Positions 10,682 through 22,500 of a stretch of DNA of 64,000 nucleotides are shown piece by piece. This stretch comes from Amyelois transitella. Its lineage: Eukaryota; Arthropoda; Insecta; Lepidoptera; Pyralidae. The stretch covers positions 2,294,001-2,358,000 of the forward strand of contig NC_083511.1 of the NCBI RefSeq assembly GCF_032362555.1. Direction: 5' to 3'. Position 1 is the stretch's first letter. Each line of letters opens with the position of its first letter. Both the position numbers and the translations under genes were made by a program. The notes beneath the pieces are model-generated. The model searched no databases and was not told the origin of the DNA. It saw only the letters and a list, made by a program, of their open reading frames with translations.

Positions 10682-12530
10682 TCACACTCTTTTCGGACGA
10701 CTTACAATAGCATAGTCGGTACCATTGCAACTGTTATGATTCACTTCTTCTAAACCTACTTGATTTTGCAAAGCTTGGACCTGAGCCGCTGTTGGTACTT
10801 GAGGGCCTGGAGGGTTGGGTTTCCTGATCATACCATATCCCAAATGTGAATCATCAGCCAACCGTGCAGTCTGCATGACATTCTCCACCTCATCATAATC
10901 ATTCCAAGTGTCTTTACTCTTGGGATCACCCAAAGCCAATGTTGTGGGGCGCGCTTCCATTTTCTTATATCTCGATGATTTATTTAATTTACTTGTTGAA
11001 CCAAAATACTGCAATCTATCATAATTTTCATCCTCAGGGTCCACTACCGGGCTAGGTATCAAAATCAAACCAGGTGTGTTCAAATTATCCTGAGACCTGG
11101 ATATAAGTTTGATACAATTTGGGTTGTCTCCTAAATTAGGAGTGTGTTCAATATGTTCAGGTTCATCAATTCCTAATGTTTTCCAGGCTTCAGTTCTCAC
11201 TTCGATCTTATCATATGGCACTGATGACGGACTTGGTTCCCTTTTCACTTGATCAATAGGCTCATAGTTGTCCAAATGACTATACCTGCTGAAACTACTG
11301 TCTTCTGTGGAACTGGGTACTTCTTTAGTAATGTGTTTGGGAAGATTGATGATCTTACGAGGTGGTTTTTGTGGCTTAGGTTTCAAAGCAGGTTTAGGCA
11401 TCAGTAAAGGCGCAGTATCTCTTTCAGTGCAGCTACTTTGTTGACTGGACGACACTGAGCTTGTTTTGAAAGACAAAGAACTTAAGTTCAAGTCATCAGG
11501 TCTAGCAGCGATAAGTGGTGTTCTAGATCCAGGGAATAAATTAGCACTGTGCTGGATGTTAAATTCGGCATGCTCTGGGCTATTCAAATTATCACTTCCT
11601 ATCATTTGCTTCATGGTTTTCATCTTCAATGAAAGACATTTAAAAATTTCAGATTGATTTGGATGTTCCAAGTGGAATATTCCTTCTCCAGTATCACATT
11701 TTCGACCAGCTTCAAATGTAAATTTACCTTGCCTGTAACCATACCGCCTAATGTACCTATAAGGCCATGTAGCATATAATTTATTATCACTTATGTCTCT
11801 CAATTCAATGGTGTTAGAAGTTAAGAGTAGAAGATACTTAGTTGGCTCAAATCCACACCTAGTAGAAGCCTCAGATGGACACATTTTCACAGAGAATATT
11901 CCTTCTCCGGATGAACAATATAGATCATTATCTTCATCACAACTTATAGGACAAGAGTCTCTGCCTTTAAATGCTACTGTTTGCAGAGCATGCACCCACT
12001 CCTTGGTTTCTGTTTCTGATTGTGCACTGATTTGTTGAGTGTGTGACTTAGTAAGAATAGTAATAGTGTTTGGACTAGAATGTGTTATTTTTATACAATT
12101 CTCAAGAGTTATAATCTTGGGGATGGCACCAGTGTTAACCTCGTCTTTATTGTCATAAATTTCTAGCCGTTCAATTCCCTGTTTGCTTGCATTGAACAAG
12201 ATGCAATATTTCTGTTGCCAGTTTTTCTGCAAAATAAAAATAATATCATCAATTTTAAGAGTATTATTCTTAATTAATTTTCCATTACAAAATTATGTAG
12301 AGGATACTGAGCGGTAAGCTTTTATAAAATACGCGTTGTGTGACTCATTTTGAAAATGTAAGGGGCATGTACTACGTGATTAAAGATAGCTTTATCATGA
12401 TAAATAACTGAACAAAGATGAAAATTACAAATAGAATGTATGCTTTTACCTTTTTGGGAAATTTGTTGAACATATTTCCCCCGGCAGGGAATAACAAATA
12501 ACCAGATTTGATTTCATCGTCTTGATCCAT
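10682..12530 (-). CDS. Dok: Dok, PH-PTB adaptor downstream of tyrosine kinases
   Basis: Two coding exons, 12530-12450 and 12226-10682, joined in phase 0, give 541 residues. Dok proteins are membrane-recruited docking adaptors phosphorylated by tyrosine kinases. The PH domain spans about residues 7-112 (IKSGYLLFP to KEWVHALQTVAF). An IRS-type PTB domain follows at about 128-231, with RRYGYRQGKFTFEAGRKC carrying the phosphotyrosine-binding arginines. The tail is disordered, with a Pro/Lys-rich SH3-type stretch near 304-317. It also has Tyr motifs YEPI (348), YDKI (365), YDRL (429), YDEV (471) and YAIV (532) suited to SH2 docking. Exon 1 starts MDQDDEIKSGYLL at 12530; the exon 2 acceptor TTTTGCAG is clear. 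Confidence 0.92.
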
Positions 12531-12907
12531 GTCGAGTGTTTGTTTACACGAGATTAATTCAGCTTTCTTGTAATATCAATGCACAGAAACACATAGCACT
12601 AGGCCAAAATCTACTAAATATTCTTTTCAGACAAAAAGGTTGGTAACAATAACACGCTGGAAAACAGCACAGCAGAGAAGGAATAGTCAGTCAGACGGTG
12701 CGGTTTACTGCCGCCATTTTTGTTTAATGATTTTTTTATCGTCTGTGTCTGATTCACGTCAGTGGCTCCAAAACTTTCATTAAACAAGCTTACAAATGTA
12801 ATTGAAACGTAACCCGAGTGTCAAAGTTACGGACGCACGAGGCTTAACTAGGCGTAGTATCGCCGAGATTATGGAGTTATATAATAGGCTGATTGGTTAT
12901 TGGTTGG

Positions 12908-13425
12908 TTATATCTATACTTATAATAAATCTGTAGAGTAGTCAATTCTATACATGGAATATAATTTCAAAATAACTATCAGGGGGTGATTAGTGATCGA
13001 TATTGATGCCAAAAATGCAACCAGTAAAATTTTTGTCTGTCTGTCTGCATGTTCTTTATAGTGTAGCGGAAGCGATGATTCGGTTCGACCGCCACCAAAG
13101 GGAAGATCTTCCGCCAGGCTAGGTGTTATGCCTGGGGAACCGCGGCTCCAACGATGTTGTGTCGGAGGTTGTATATATAGCTCCAATCCGTGAAATCTTT
13201 GAAATCGCGTCTTAGATTCTTCGCTGCTATTGGTTAAGCGCGTCAATTTCTTCGCGATGATTGACAGTAGTTGTTTGATTGGATGTTGTGACGAGTGGCG
13301 TAGAGATGTCGCCACAATAGAAACAAAAACTACTTGACAGATTTTAACGAAACTTGGTACAGTTATTCTTCATACTCCTGAGAAGGTTATAGTATACTTT
13401 TCATTACGCTACAATTAGACTGATT
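12908..13425 (+). repeat. Old dispersed repeat, split by an LTR-like insertion
   Basis: The two flanks, 12908-13061 and 13317-13425, read as one continuous element: a TTTTTGTCTGTCTGTCTGC segment, then AAACAAAAACTAC, then a CGAAACTTGGTACA-like tail. I recognise this arrangement as a common moth repeat from memory. The 255 bp between the flanks is a later insertion. Confidence 0.6.
13062..13316. mobile_element. Solo LTR-like insertion with 4-bp target duplication
   Basis: 255 bp beginning TGTAGCG and ending CGCCACA (imperfect 7-bp inverted ends, one mismatch), flanked by ATAG at 13058-13061 and 13317-13320. A TATATATAG box lies near 13170. TG...CA ends with a 4-bp duplication fit a Ty3/gypsy-type solo LTR. 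No internal coding region is present. A MITE is less likely because inverted ends stop after 7 bp. Confidence 0.6.
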
Positions 13426-13529
13426 ATAGCTTAGCAGTTCGGAGATTTCTGATTATAATTATATCTTTACTCTGACGTTTGTAATACCAATAACACTCAC
13501 ACTCATTCCAAGATCAATCAATGAGACCA

Positions 13530-13760
13530 CATCGGAGACGTCGTGGCGAAGACCAAGGCAGCCAGGGGGAGAATTCACGCAGTTCTAACGTACGCGGCCC
13601 CGGCGTAGTACGCATACTGCTCTGAGACCAACAGGAGAAGACTCAGAGCACAAGAGAACCAAAGACTCAGAACAGTCGTCGGAGACCCCGCACTTCGTGA
13701 GGAACTCGACGATCCTCAGGGACTTGAAGTGGGATGCCACTTCCTTAAGTGTTACAATAT
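13530..13760. other. GC-rich unassigned stretch
   Basis: Richer in GC than its surroundings, with an open minus-strand frame of about 60 codons (residues like SHFKSLRIVEFLTKCGVSDD). No start, splice context or family is recognised. It may be a fragment of a retroelement coding region or a non-coding repeat. Confidence 0.3.
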
Positions 13761-13997
13761 TTTGAGTGTGGTAGAAACCATTAAAAAAAAAACGATAAAA
13801 AACTTGAATCCAACAGCTCAGCTTTTGTAATGTTATTGTCAATCTGTCAGTCATTTATGGGATGTCTTCGTCTGCTGGGATGTCATGTCATGTATCGTCG
13901 GGTTCATCTCATACATACATTGTTTGTTTTCGAAGTTCGAACTTTTCGAAGTGTTCTGTTTTGAGTACTTCCCTCTGTTAAAATAATAACAAATAAA

Positions 13998-15486
13998 ATG
14001 TCTGGAAATATAAACCCATTGGCAGGAACAGCCCATTTACTGGACGAACTAGATAGTATGTCTCTAGTGAAAAGTTATTTTATTTATTCACGTTTTGTCG
14101 AATGTTTTCTGTAATAATCTTTAAATTATTTGTGTTCCATAAAGAAAAGCTTATGGTGCTGCTGCGTGATGGTCGAACCCTTATTGGCTACCTGCGCTGC
14201 GTCGACCAGTTCGCTAATTTAGTTTTACATAAAACTATTGAAAGGATTCATGTTGGTAAAGAGTATGGGGACATACCTCGAGGAATATTCATTGTTAGAG
14301 GCGAAAATGTTGTACTTTTGGGTGAGATAGTAAGTATACAATGATTTCATAATTTTTTGTATAATTCCTATTAAAAACAAATTGAGGTGTTGCAATTTCA
14401 TTGAGAGTCTATCCATCTGCAATCATCATCATTTTCATTAAGCCATCATATTAAAAGCTAGTAAACAGTATTTAACATAATAACTTAAATTTATTAAATA
14501 AAATTTTTTCTGCTATTATATGTCACAGAAGGACTTTAATTTAGGTTATAGTTATATGCTAGAGTGCCACCTAGTGAGGTACAACTTATATTGAGTTTTT
14601 TCTTATTTACTGATGGCGTAATTGTAGGTAAATTGATCAAAGCAAAGACAGTTTACAGGCTCTGAATATGATTGTACCTATACATAAGTACTTTAGTCAT
14701 GTCTATATCCCAAGTAAAGGAAGAAAAGAGCCAACAGTAATGAAAAGACTGATAAACACACCCACATTTAGCTATTGAGCTTTATGATAGAATTGACATT
14801 TAAATATTATCACCTATCGCCGAAAAGAAATCCCAAGTTTATAAACCTATCCCTTAGTCATCTTTTATGACATTCATGGGTAGAATATGGAGTTGTTTTT
14901 ATTTTAAAGTACTGGAAACCACATAACACATTCCATGGCACTGATTGTACCTATATGTTAAATAAAGTTATGCCGCACGAAAGCCAAAAAAGAATCCACT
15001 CCAAAATTTCCTCCCTAATTATGTTATTACAGACTGGAACAAGCTTCATACAAGTGTCATAACTGCTCCTACAGTCAATTGTTTTAAGAATTGGCTAGAC
15101 AAACTTTAAAAAATCTCCAAGCATCAAAATTCACATGCATCAGCTTTATGAGCTGCTAGTGTGTTTAAAGTATACATATAATAATAATAAAGTTTCAATA
15201 TACTTAACCGTCCTGTGTCTCAATTCCTGACTCATGAACTAACTTTAGCTTAGGGCATGCCATGGGTTAATAGGCAATTACAAAGGATTAATGTTATGTT
15301 TCATTCTTGCAGGACAGAGAAAAAGAAGAGAATTTACCACTAACGGAAGTATCAGTGGATGATATACTTGATGCTCAAAGACGAGAACAGGATTCAAAAG
15401 TTGATCAACAAAAATTACTTTCTAAGGCATTGAAAGAAAGGGGATTAAATTTACTGGCTGAATTAGGTCATGATGATATGTTTTAG
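13998..15486 (+). CDS. LSM1: LSM1, subunit of the Lsm1-7 mRNA decapping-activator ring
   Basis: Three exons, 13998-14055, 14145-14329 and 15313-15486, phases 1 and 0, giving 138 residues. LSM1 defines the cytoplasmic Lsm1-7 ring that binds oligoadenylated mRNA 3' ends and promotes decapping. The Sm fold is nearly unchanged: [20 protein letters not shown] (Sm1) and [20 protein letters not shown] then VVLLGEI (Sm2), in exon 2. Exon 3 is the family's acidic/coiled C-terminal helix ([20 protein letters not shown]) ending GHDDMF. The N-terminus [19 protein letters not shown] resembles the short LSM1 leader. Poly(A) signal AATAAA lies at 15577-15582. Intron 2 holds a decayed family A copy. Confidence 0.95.
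14690..14945 (-). repeat. Family A SINE-like, decayed
   Basis: Lies in LSM1 intron 2. Recognisable blocks are GAGCCAACAGT, AATCCCAAGTTTATAA, CATTCATGGGTAGA and TGGAAACCACA. Confidence 0.75.
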
Positions 15487-16559
15487 ACTTTTATTAGCAA
15501 TCTAAAATTATGATTATCATTGGGCATTTTAAGAGACTTCTCTATTTAAATTGAGTCATTGCCTTTTTTCCACACAAATAAATAATATGTATCCAATGAC
15601 TTATTTTGGGAAGCTCTAAATGCTACTCTGCTTATTTTTAACATAAAGGTTTCTCAAGATATTTAAATTTTGTTTATTCCATATCTGGGTCAATGTAAGA
15701 CTGTATCTACTTTGGGAGACTGTAAATCTGTAAAATATTATGTAAGTTTATTTGATAAAAGGAAAATAAGTTAATATCTTCAAAGTATTTTTTATTTATT
15801 TGCCTCCATTTTAGACTTAAGTCTTACGAACTGCAATTGTGCGTGGCATGGCAAGGAAAACACTTTTCCACACATTTAAAAACATTACTGTATATTTATA
15901 TGTTTGTGGTTTTCCAGCACTTAAGAATAGAACCACCCCATATCTTTCCTATAGATGTCGTAAAAGGTGAATAAGGGAATTTACAAAGATTTATGTATAA
16001 CATTGCTGCAAAGAGCTAAGCGCCACCAGTTAAAACCCATTATCCGAAAAAGTTATGTCCTGTGCCATAATTACTTTAAAAAAATAATGTCATATTAAGA
16101 CCTTCAGTGTGTCAGAACGTTTTGTTCGTATTAAGAACGTAGCGGATAAATTCTCTTTGGTTCGTATTAATGTGTTTTGTGCGTTCCTTTTGGATTTTTT
16201 TTTTATTATTTTTATGCACCTTATTATTTTGCATTAATGTACGAAAAATATCACAAGTATCTTATTATTTTAATTAATAAATAATTTTATTTCAAGACAA
16301 TGTTCAAAACGTACTTTCAGTTGGCTCGTCTGTCCGTTGTGTAGTGTCAAATGGCGTTTGAATACAATGTTTGTTTCCATTTGCATTTTCTAATTATTCT
16401 CGCCAATTAATCCATATTTTGTCTTAAAAATGACGATGTTTTTTGAAGTGGTCTTCGTTCAGCTGAAGTCAATTATTGTGTAATAATATGCGAACTCTGT
16501 AGCAGACATTTATTAAATAAAACTAGAAATAAAAAAACTGCCTTGTGATATAAAAGAAA
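15487..16559. other. Intergenic region LSM1 to ARHGAP19
   Basis: LSM1 3' UTR to about 15600, a short family A fragment at 15912-15978, then unique AT-rich DNA presumably containing the RhoGAP promoter and 5' UTR. Confidence 0.5.
15912..15978 (+). repeat. Family A head fragment
   Basis: TTCCAGCACTTAAGAATAG through TAGATGTCGTAAAAGGTGA, downstream of LSM1. Confidence 0.7.
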
Positions 16560-19500
16560 ATGAGTTCCTCGGATTTATCTCTGATAGAAAAGCTGAGAAA
16601 GGAAAATTTAGACCAATTCTTTACATTGGTTCGCATGCATTTATCATTCGTAGTTGATATTAATACTGACGAGTAAGTAAAACTGAATCACATTTCCTCT
16701 TTTGATAATTTATAAAAAGTTTTCTTTTGTCAATTATAAATATTATTTTTTTCAGTGTTGATTGTTCAACAGATAAACCAAAGCAATTCCGATGGAATTT
16801 CCACAAGAAAACCAAACATATTGGTTCAAATTCTAGTCAAAATAGTAATAATAATGCCAAATCTGATGGTACATCCATAACTGAAGATGGATTATTGAGG
16901 CTAAATGAATTGATAGATTTTCTATCTAAACAAGAAAGTGAGTATAAATATAGTGTTTCACATTGGATCACATGGATCTAGGATGTCCTGTAGGTGATAC
17001 CTCTGGGACATCCTGGATCCTAATGGATCCAGTGTCCCAAATGTCCAGTGCACAACATTTGTTTATTGGTTTTACCAAGTACAAGAATTAATTGAATAGT
17101 TTTTTTACTACACACATACATCTATAGAAATATGGATAATGAAATTTCTATGATCCCCAAAGTATCATGTATATAAGCCCTTCCCTTGATTAACTTCCTC
17201 AATCCGCATGGAGAGAGAATGTACACAAACAGCAGCTCTCATACACTATACTACTTATTCACTAAGAGACCAACATGTAATGTATGGCAAAATGTAATAT
17301 CCTACTACTATTATAAAGGCGAAAGTTTGTATGGATGTATGGATGTTTGTTACTCTTTCACGCAAAAACTACTGAACCGATTACCATGAAATTTGGTATG
17401 TAGGTAGCTGAAGACCCAGAATAACACATAGGCTACTTTTTATCCCAGAGTTCCCGCGGGATTGATAGGGTTTCCATGCGGACGAAGTCGCGGGCGGCCT
17501 CTAGTGTTATTATAAGGGGAGTGTAATTGGGAATGTTGGAATTTGCAGGCTTAGACAAACATGGTTTGACCAAATCAGAGTCAATCTGTTTAAAGGTCAG
17601 GTTGAGAATGCTAGTATGCAGGATATGGTGTACAAAAAGTATGCAGGAATCACATAACCCTCTGGGATATTTCCTTAGGGTTTTTATTATAGACATTTTA
17701 CAAGCATTTTACATTTTAAAACATAGTCTTGATATTCCTGAAATTTCACATACTTTTTTTCTAAAATAAAAGTTGCCAGGGCTAACAATAACTAAAAATA
17801 ACAAATACAACTTTAATAAAAAACACACTCAAAAATTTAATGCTATGTATTGTTTTTAATTACAGATGTAACACAAGAAGGTATATTTCGACGCACTGGC
17901 TCTCTCAGTCGGCAGCAGGAGTTACGTCAGCTGCTCCTCACCGGCTCTAGTTTGCAGCTGGAGGAGGGACGGTTCTCTGTTCATGACTGTGCTTCAGTCC
18001 TCAAGGGTTTCTTAGCAGAATTACCTCAGCCGCTGTTGATGGATCAGTATTATCAGACATATTGCACTTTGGCTAGTAAGTAAAAGTAAAGAACACAAGC
18101 ATATTTTGTAAAACGGAAATATTAAGTCCATTTTAATAGAAATGTAAAAATAATAATTGCCTGTTGGTGGCATATGCATATATTTTTTTGTTGTACACTA
18201 AAGTGTATTCTATTCTCTATCCATCAAGGATTTCTTACTGCACCAGTAATCACTGTTGTGAGTGCTTATCTAGTAACATTTACTTCTATGAAATCTACAA
18301 GAAGAGAATATACTCTTTTCTACTTTCTGAGAACTGAACTACAAGGCCTCAAACCAACAGTGCTGTTGATAACTATTATAAGCTTTCTTCTGTCGTGTGG
18401 TTCCCAGCAACTAAGCATAGGACCACTACATCGCATTCCCATGGATTTTGTAAAAGGCGACTAAGGAAATAGGAGCACATTCATCTAGTGCAAGCTTCCA
18501 TGCTGGTCATGAAAAATAAACATGGTTCATCAGCCACACCTCGAGCAAATGGTAAAGGTAATCAAGTGAAAAGCTAATAAACTTGGGATTCTTCTTTTAG
18601 GCGATAGGCAAGCAACCTATCACTTTTGGAATCTCAATTCCATTATCTATACTAACATTATAAAGCTGAAGAGTTTGTTTGTTTGAACGCGCTAATCTCA
18701 GGAACTACTGGTTTGAATTGAAAAATTCTATTTACGTTGTATAGACCATTTATCGAGGAAGGCTTTAGGCTATATAACATCACGCTGCAACCATAAGGAG
18801 CAAAGAACTAATGGAATATGTGAAAAAAATGGAGAAAATTATTCATCCTTGAGGGTTTAAAATTATTCATCCTCCTATGATGCTCAAAATAACTATACCA
18901 CGCGGATGAAGTCGCGGGCACAGCTAGTTAAGCCACAAGGGATAAAATTTTGATTGTATATATGAATGTTCTTTCTTGCAACCGCAGCCCAATACCCGCC
19001 AAACGCAGAGTCGTCTGAAACCAAACTCCTCACGGCGTTGCAACTGCTCTTACTTCTACTGGCCCCGTCACACCGGAGTTTCTTGGAGAGATTGCTGACA
19101 TTGCTCCGTCTGGTGGCCGACAACGAAGCTTCTAACCGCATGTCTCCAGATACACTGGCTACCATGTTCACTCCTCACTTACTGTGTCCGAGAAAGGTTA
19201 GTTGTTAACTTATTGGAATTAAAAGTTCTCTGCATTATCTAACTAAATCTATTATATTATCTAACAGCGTTGTATCGCTGGGTTAACCCAATGCTGTTAG
19301 ATAATGCCATTGGCATTAAGTCCGCCTGATTTTATTAAGTACAATATAGTAGAAATAAATCATAAAGCCGTAGTGCGCTTGTCTGTGACACAATAGGTTC
19401 TCGGTTCGAATCCCGGCCAGGGCATGATGTGAAACCAACTTTATCTGATTAGCCTGGGTTTTGGATGTATATCTATATATGTCTATAAAAAAAGCTGCAG

Positions 19501-22500
19501 TGTAGTTTGTTCCGCCGCTTCTTCTACACATGCGCTTTGGAAGCGGTAGTAGTTATAATTAGATTTATGTGCTGTGTCGTCAATAAGTAATACCTTGTGA
19601 ATGAAGCGAAGGAAGTATGCAGAGATCGTGGCAAGTAGTTAGATGTAGTCTCTGCCCACCCCTCCGGGAAAGAGGCGTGATTTTATGTTATGTGTATGTA
19701 TGTATGTATCTCCTCCAGTTATCACCAGAAACGTTCCACACGGAAGCCGTAGCACTCGCCCCGGTCATCAGTTTCATGATCCGCCATTGCTCACGCGTGT
19801 TCGCTGCGCCGGCGCGGCTGGCGACTGACGCCGCCGCGTACTTCACAACGCGGGAGAAACGGAGACTCCTGTCGCCTGATGTCGACCTGGACGAGAGTAT
19901 TACTGACAAGTAAGTACATACATACATATGATCACGTCTATATCCCTAGCGGGGTGGACAGAGCCACCAGTCTTGAAAACACTGATAGGCCACGCTCAGC
20001 TTAGCTTAGCGGCTTAGTGATAAAATTGAGATTCAAATAGTGACGGGTTGCTAGCCCATCGCCTAAAAGAGGAATCCCAAGTTTTTAAGCTTATCCCTTA
20101 GTCGCCTTTTACGACATCCGTGGGAGAGAGATGGAGTGGTCCTATTCTTTTTTGTAATGGTGCTGTGAACCTCACGGCAAGTAAGTATTTATGAGAAAGA
20201 GGACAAAAATATATTTATCTCATTTCTCATTCCTATATAAAACCATGGAAAATTACCTGTGCGTACCGTGTGGTTCCAATAGAAAAAAGAATAGGACCAT
20301 TTCATGTCGTTCCCATGGATGTCGTAAAAGGCTACTAAGGGATAGGCTTCTAAAGTTGTGATTCTTCTTTTAGGCGATGGGCTAGCAACCTGTCACTATT
20401 TGAATCTCAATTCTATCAATCAGCCATATAGCTGAACGTGGCCTATTGGTCTTTTCGAGACTAGGCTTTATCTACTCCGCAAGGGATATAGACGTGATTT
20501 TATGTGTGAAAATCACCTAGCGAGTGCATATTACTGGCCAATACATGACGCTAAAGCAGGAACCACACACCCAAAAGATGGCGCTCACGTTCTTACCTAA
20601 GAGTTCAGATGACAATCACTTCTAATATATTTGTTATTTTCTAAGGGTTATTTTCAGATTAACATACCTAGTTGCTTCAAAAGCATCTTGCGCCAAATAA
20701 AGATTTTTCTTTCTTTCTTTCTTTCTAGTTACTTAATCTTTTTAATCTTTATAGAACTCTATTATTCAATGAAGTTAAAAATCTTCGTTTTTAGAACCGC
20801 AGCGAACACGGTGTACACGTTCGTGGACCGGCATCGAACCCGCGCCGAGAACGCGACCAACCCCACGGACACTGCGCTCGCGCAACTCTACGCGCACATA
20901 CAGGCTCTGCCCGCCTCGCAACACAAGAGACGGCTTATCAAGCACTTCAACAGGCAGAATGGATATGGCAAGTATCTTTGCTGGTCTTGGAGTTAAAAAA
21001 AATAACAATATATGCCTGATTTAATCAAGGAAAAGGTTAAAAATGTTTAGATAGTTAATCACTTTATCAAAATCTCAATTGTCTTTTTTGTTTTTTTTTA
21101 TCCTCTTATTCTGAGCCTAATTGGATTTAAAATGTTAGGACTTTTGAGCCTGTCTATCCCTAAAAGAGTAAGAATGAAGTGTGCAAAGATATTTGTGTAT
21201 GCTTTCGAGGAAATAAGATTATTTCACAAGATGAAATGTGACATCAGTCACTCAGTGTGAATGCTATAAGTTTATGATATAAGATTTGGTAAATCGCAAC
21301 ATGCAAAGTGGGGATAATAAGTGGGATAATAAATCGATGTGCTTATAATAATTTTCCAGGTACTCCCATCCAAATACAGAGGACGGGCAAAGTCGCAGGC
21401 TCGCGTAGTTTCGGAGACTCCATCAAGAGGCACATATTTAACAAGGGCCTCCTCAATAAGACGCCCAAAAAGGGGTCCGGATCTAGCATTAATACTGTCG
21501 AAGAGGTAAGATTGATGCTATTTTGATATTTAATTTCATTCCTTTCTGAGCTACTAATGCTAAAATGTTTGTTTAATTTCTAAAGTACAGTCAACAGCAT
21601 ATATCATCTCTTAAAAATTCACTGATTGTAATCCTGAAAGTTGCTTAATGATTACTTGACGTGTTGTTGACTGTACTAAAATATTTTCCTTTATTAAAAT
21701 AACACCACTCTCTTATATAAATGTAATGTTGTGTCAAAAGCCTACTCTGTATGCGTTTTCGATTGTGACTAACAATACGATCGCCTTAACTTACCTCTGT
21801 CTCATATCGTGTGTTCACCTAACTTTCGCATCATGTGCTAAAAGCATGCAATCTTTACAGAAATCGAGCAAAGGGAAATTGCGTTTCACGGACGACAGTA
21901 AAGTCGATGTTTCGCACAAAAATATTGTACTGAAAAATCTTGCGAACAAAATAGCCAGTTCCGAATCGTTGGACGACGATTACGAGTCGGACGCGAGCAA
22001 CGAGAGCACTCTTTCCGATGGTGCATTAAATAAATCCAAGAAACACAGTCCTAAATTTGTTTCTGAACCAAATTTGAGCGTTTTAGACGCCGAGGAAACG
22101 CCTAAAAATACGAAAAAACGCACGAGACTTTTCCGTTCGAAGATACTTTCAGCGTCGCAGAATTTGAACAAGAAGTATCAGAAGCGAGCCGCTATTAGGG
22201 GCACGCCGACATCTTGCGTTTCGTGTTTTGACGAACAAGACACCGGATCAGAAAACGACCTTTCTCACCCTGACGATAAAGAGCAAATTCGCACGCCAAC
22301 GAAGTCTAGCTCGGATGATAGCGACGATATGAAGTTACACTATTTGACTAGTACCCCGGGCTTTTCTGAGGCGATGTCCGAAGAGGAATGCAGTACACCT
22401 TTCACAGTGAATTTCAGAAGAGCCTCCATGTCCCCTATTACGAAGTCTACTCAGAAATTGTCGAAGGCTATGCAGGTTTGTTTGTCATGTGCATTTTGTT

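Larger units (their letters stand above)
12531..13997. other. Intergenic region between Dok and LSM1 start codons
   Basis: 1.47 kb between divergent genes. The Dok side has a GCCGCCATTTTT sequence near 12711, possibly at the transcription start. Most of 12906-13420 is repeat with a nested LTR-like insertion. Positions 13530-13750 are GC-rich and unassigned. About 250 bp before LSM1 is unique sequence and likely contains its promoter. Confidence 0.5.

Noticed and set aside
12920-13315. Minus-strand ORF of 131 codons
   Set aside because: It spans the junction of an old repeat and a nested LTR-like insertion, so it cannot be a conserved gene.
13585-13854. Minus-strand ORF of 89 codons
   Set aside because: GC-rich but without family, splice context or a plausible start. 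Kept only as unassigned DNA.
21726-21860. Separate gene starting MLCQKPTLYAFS before RhoGAP exon 8
   Set aside because: The open frame upstream of 21861 is intron sequence. TTTACAG at 21854-21860 is the acceptor, and phase agrees with exon 7.
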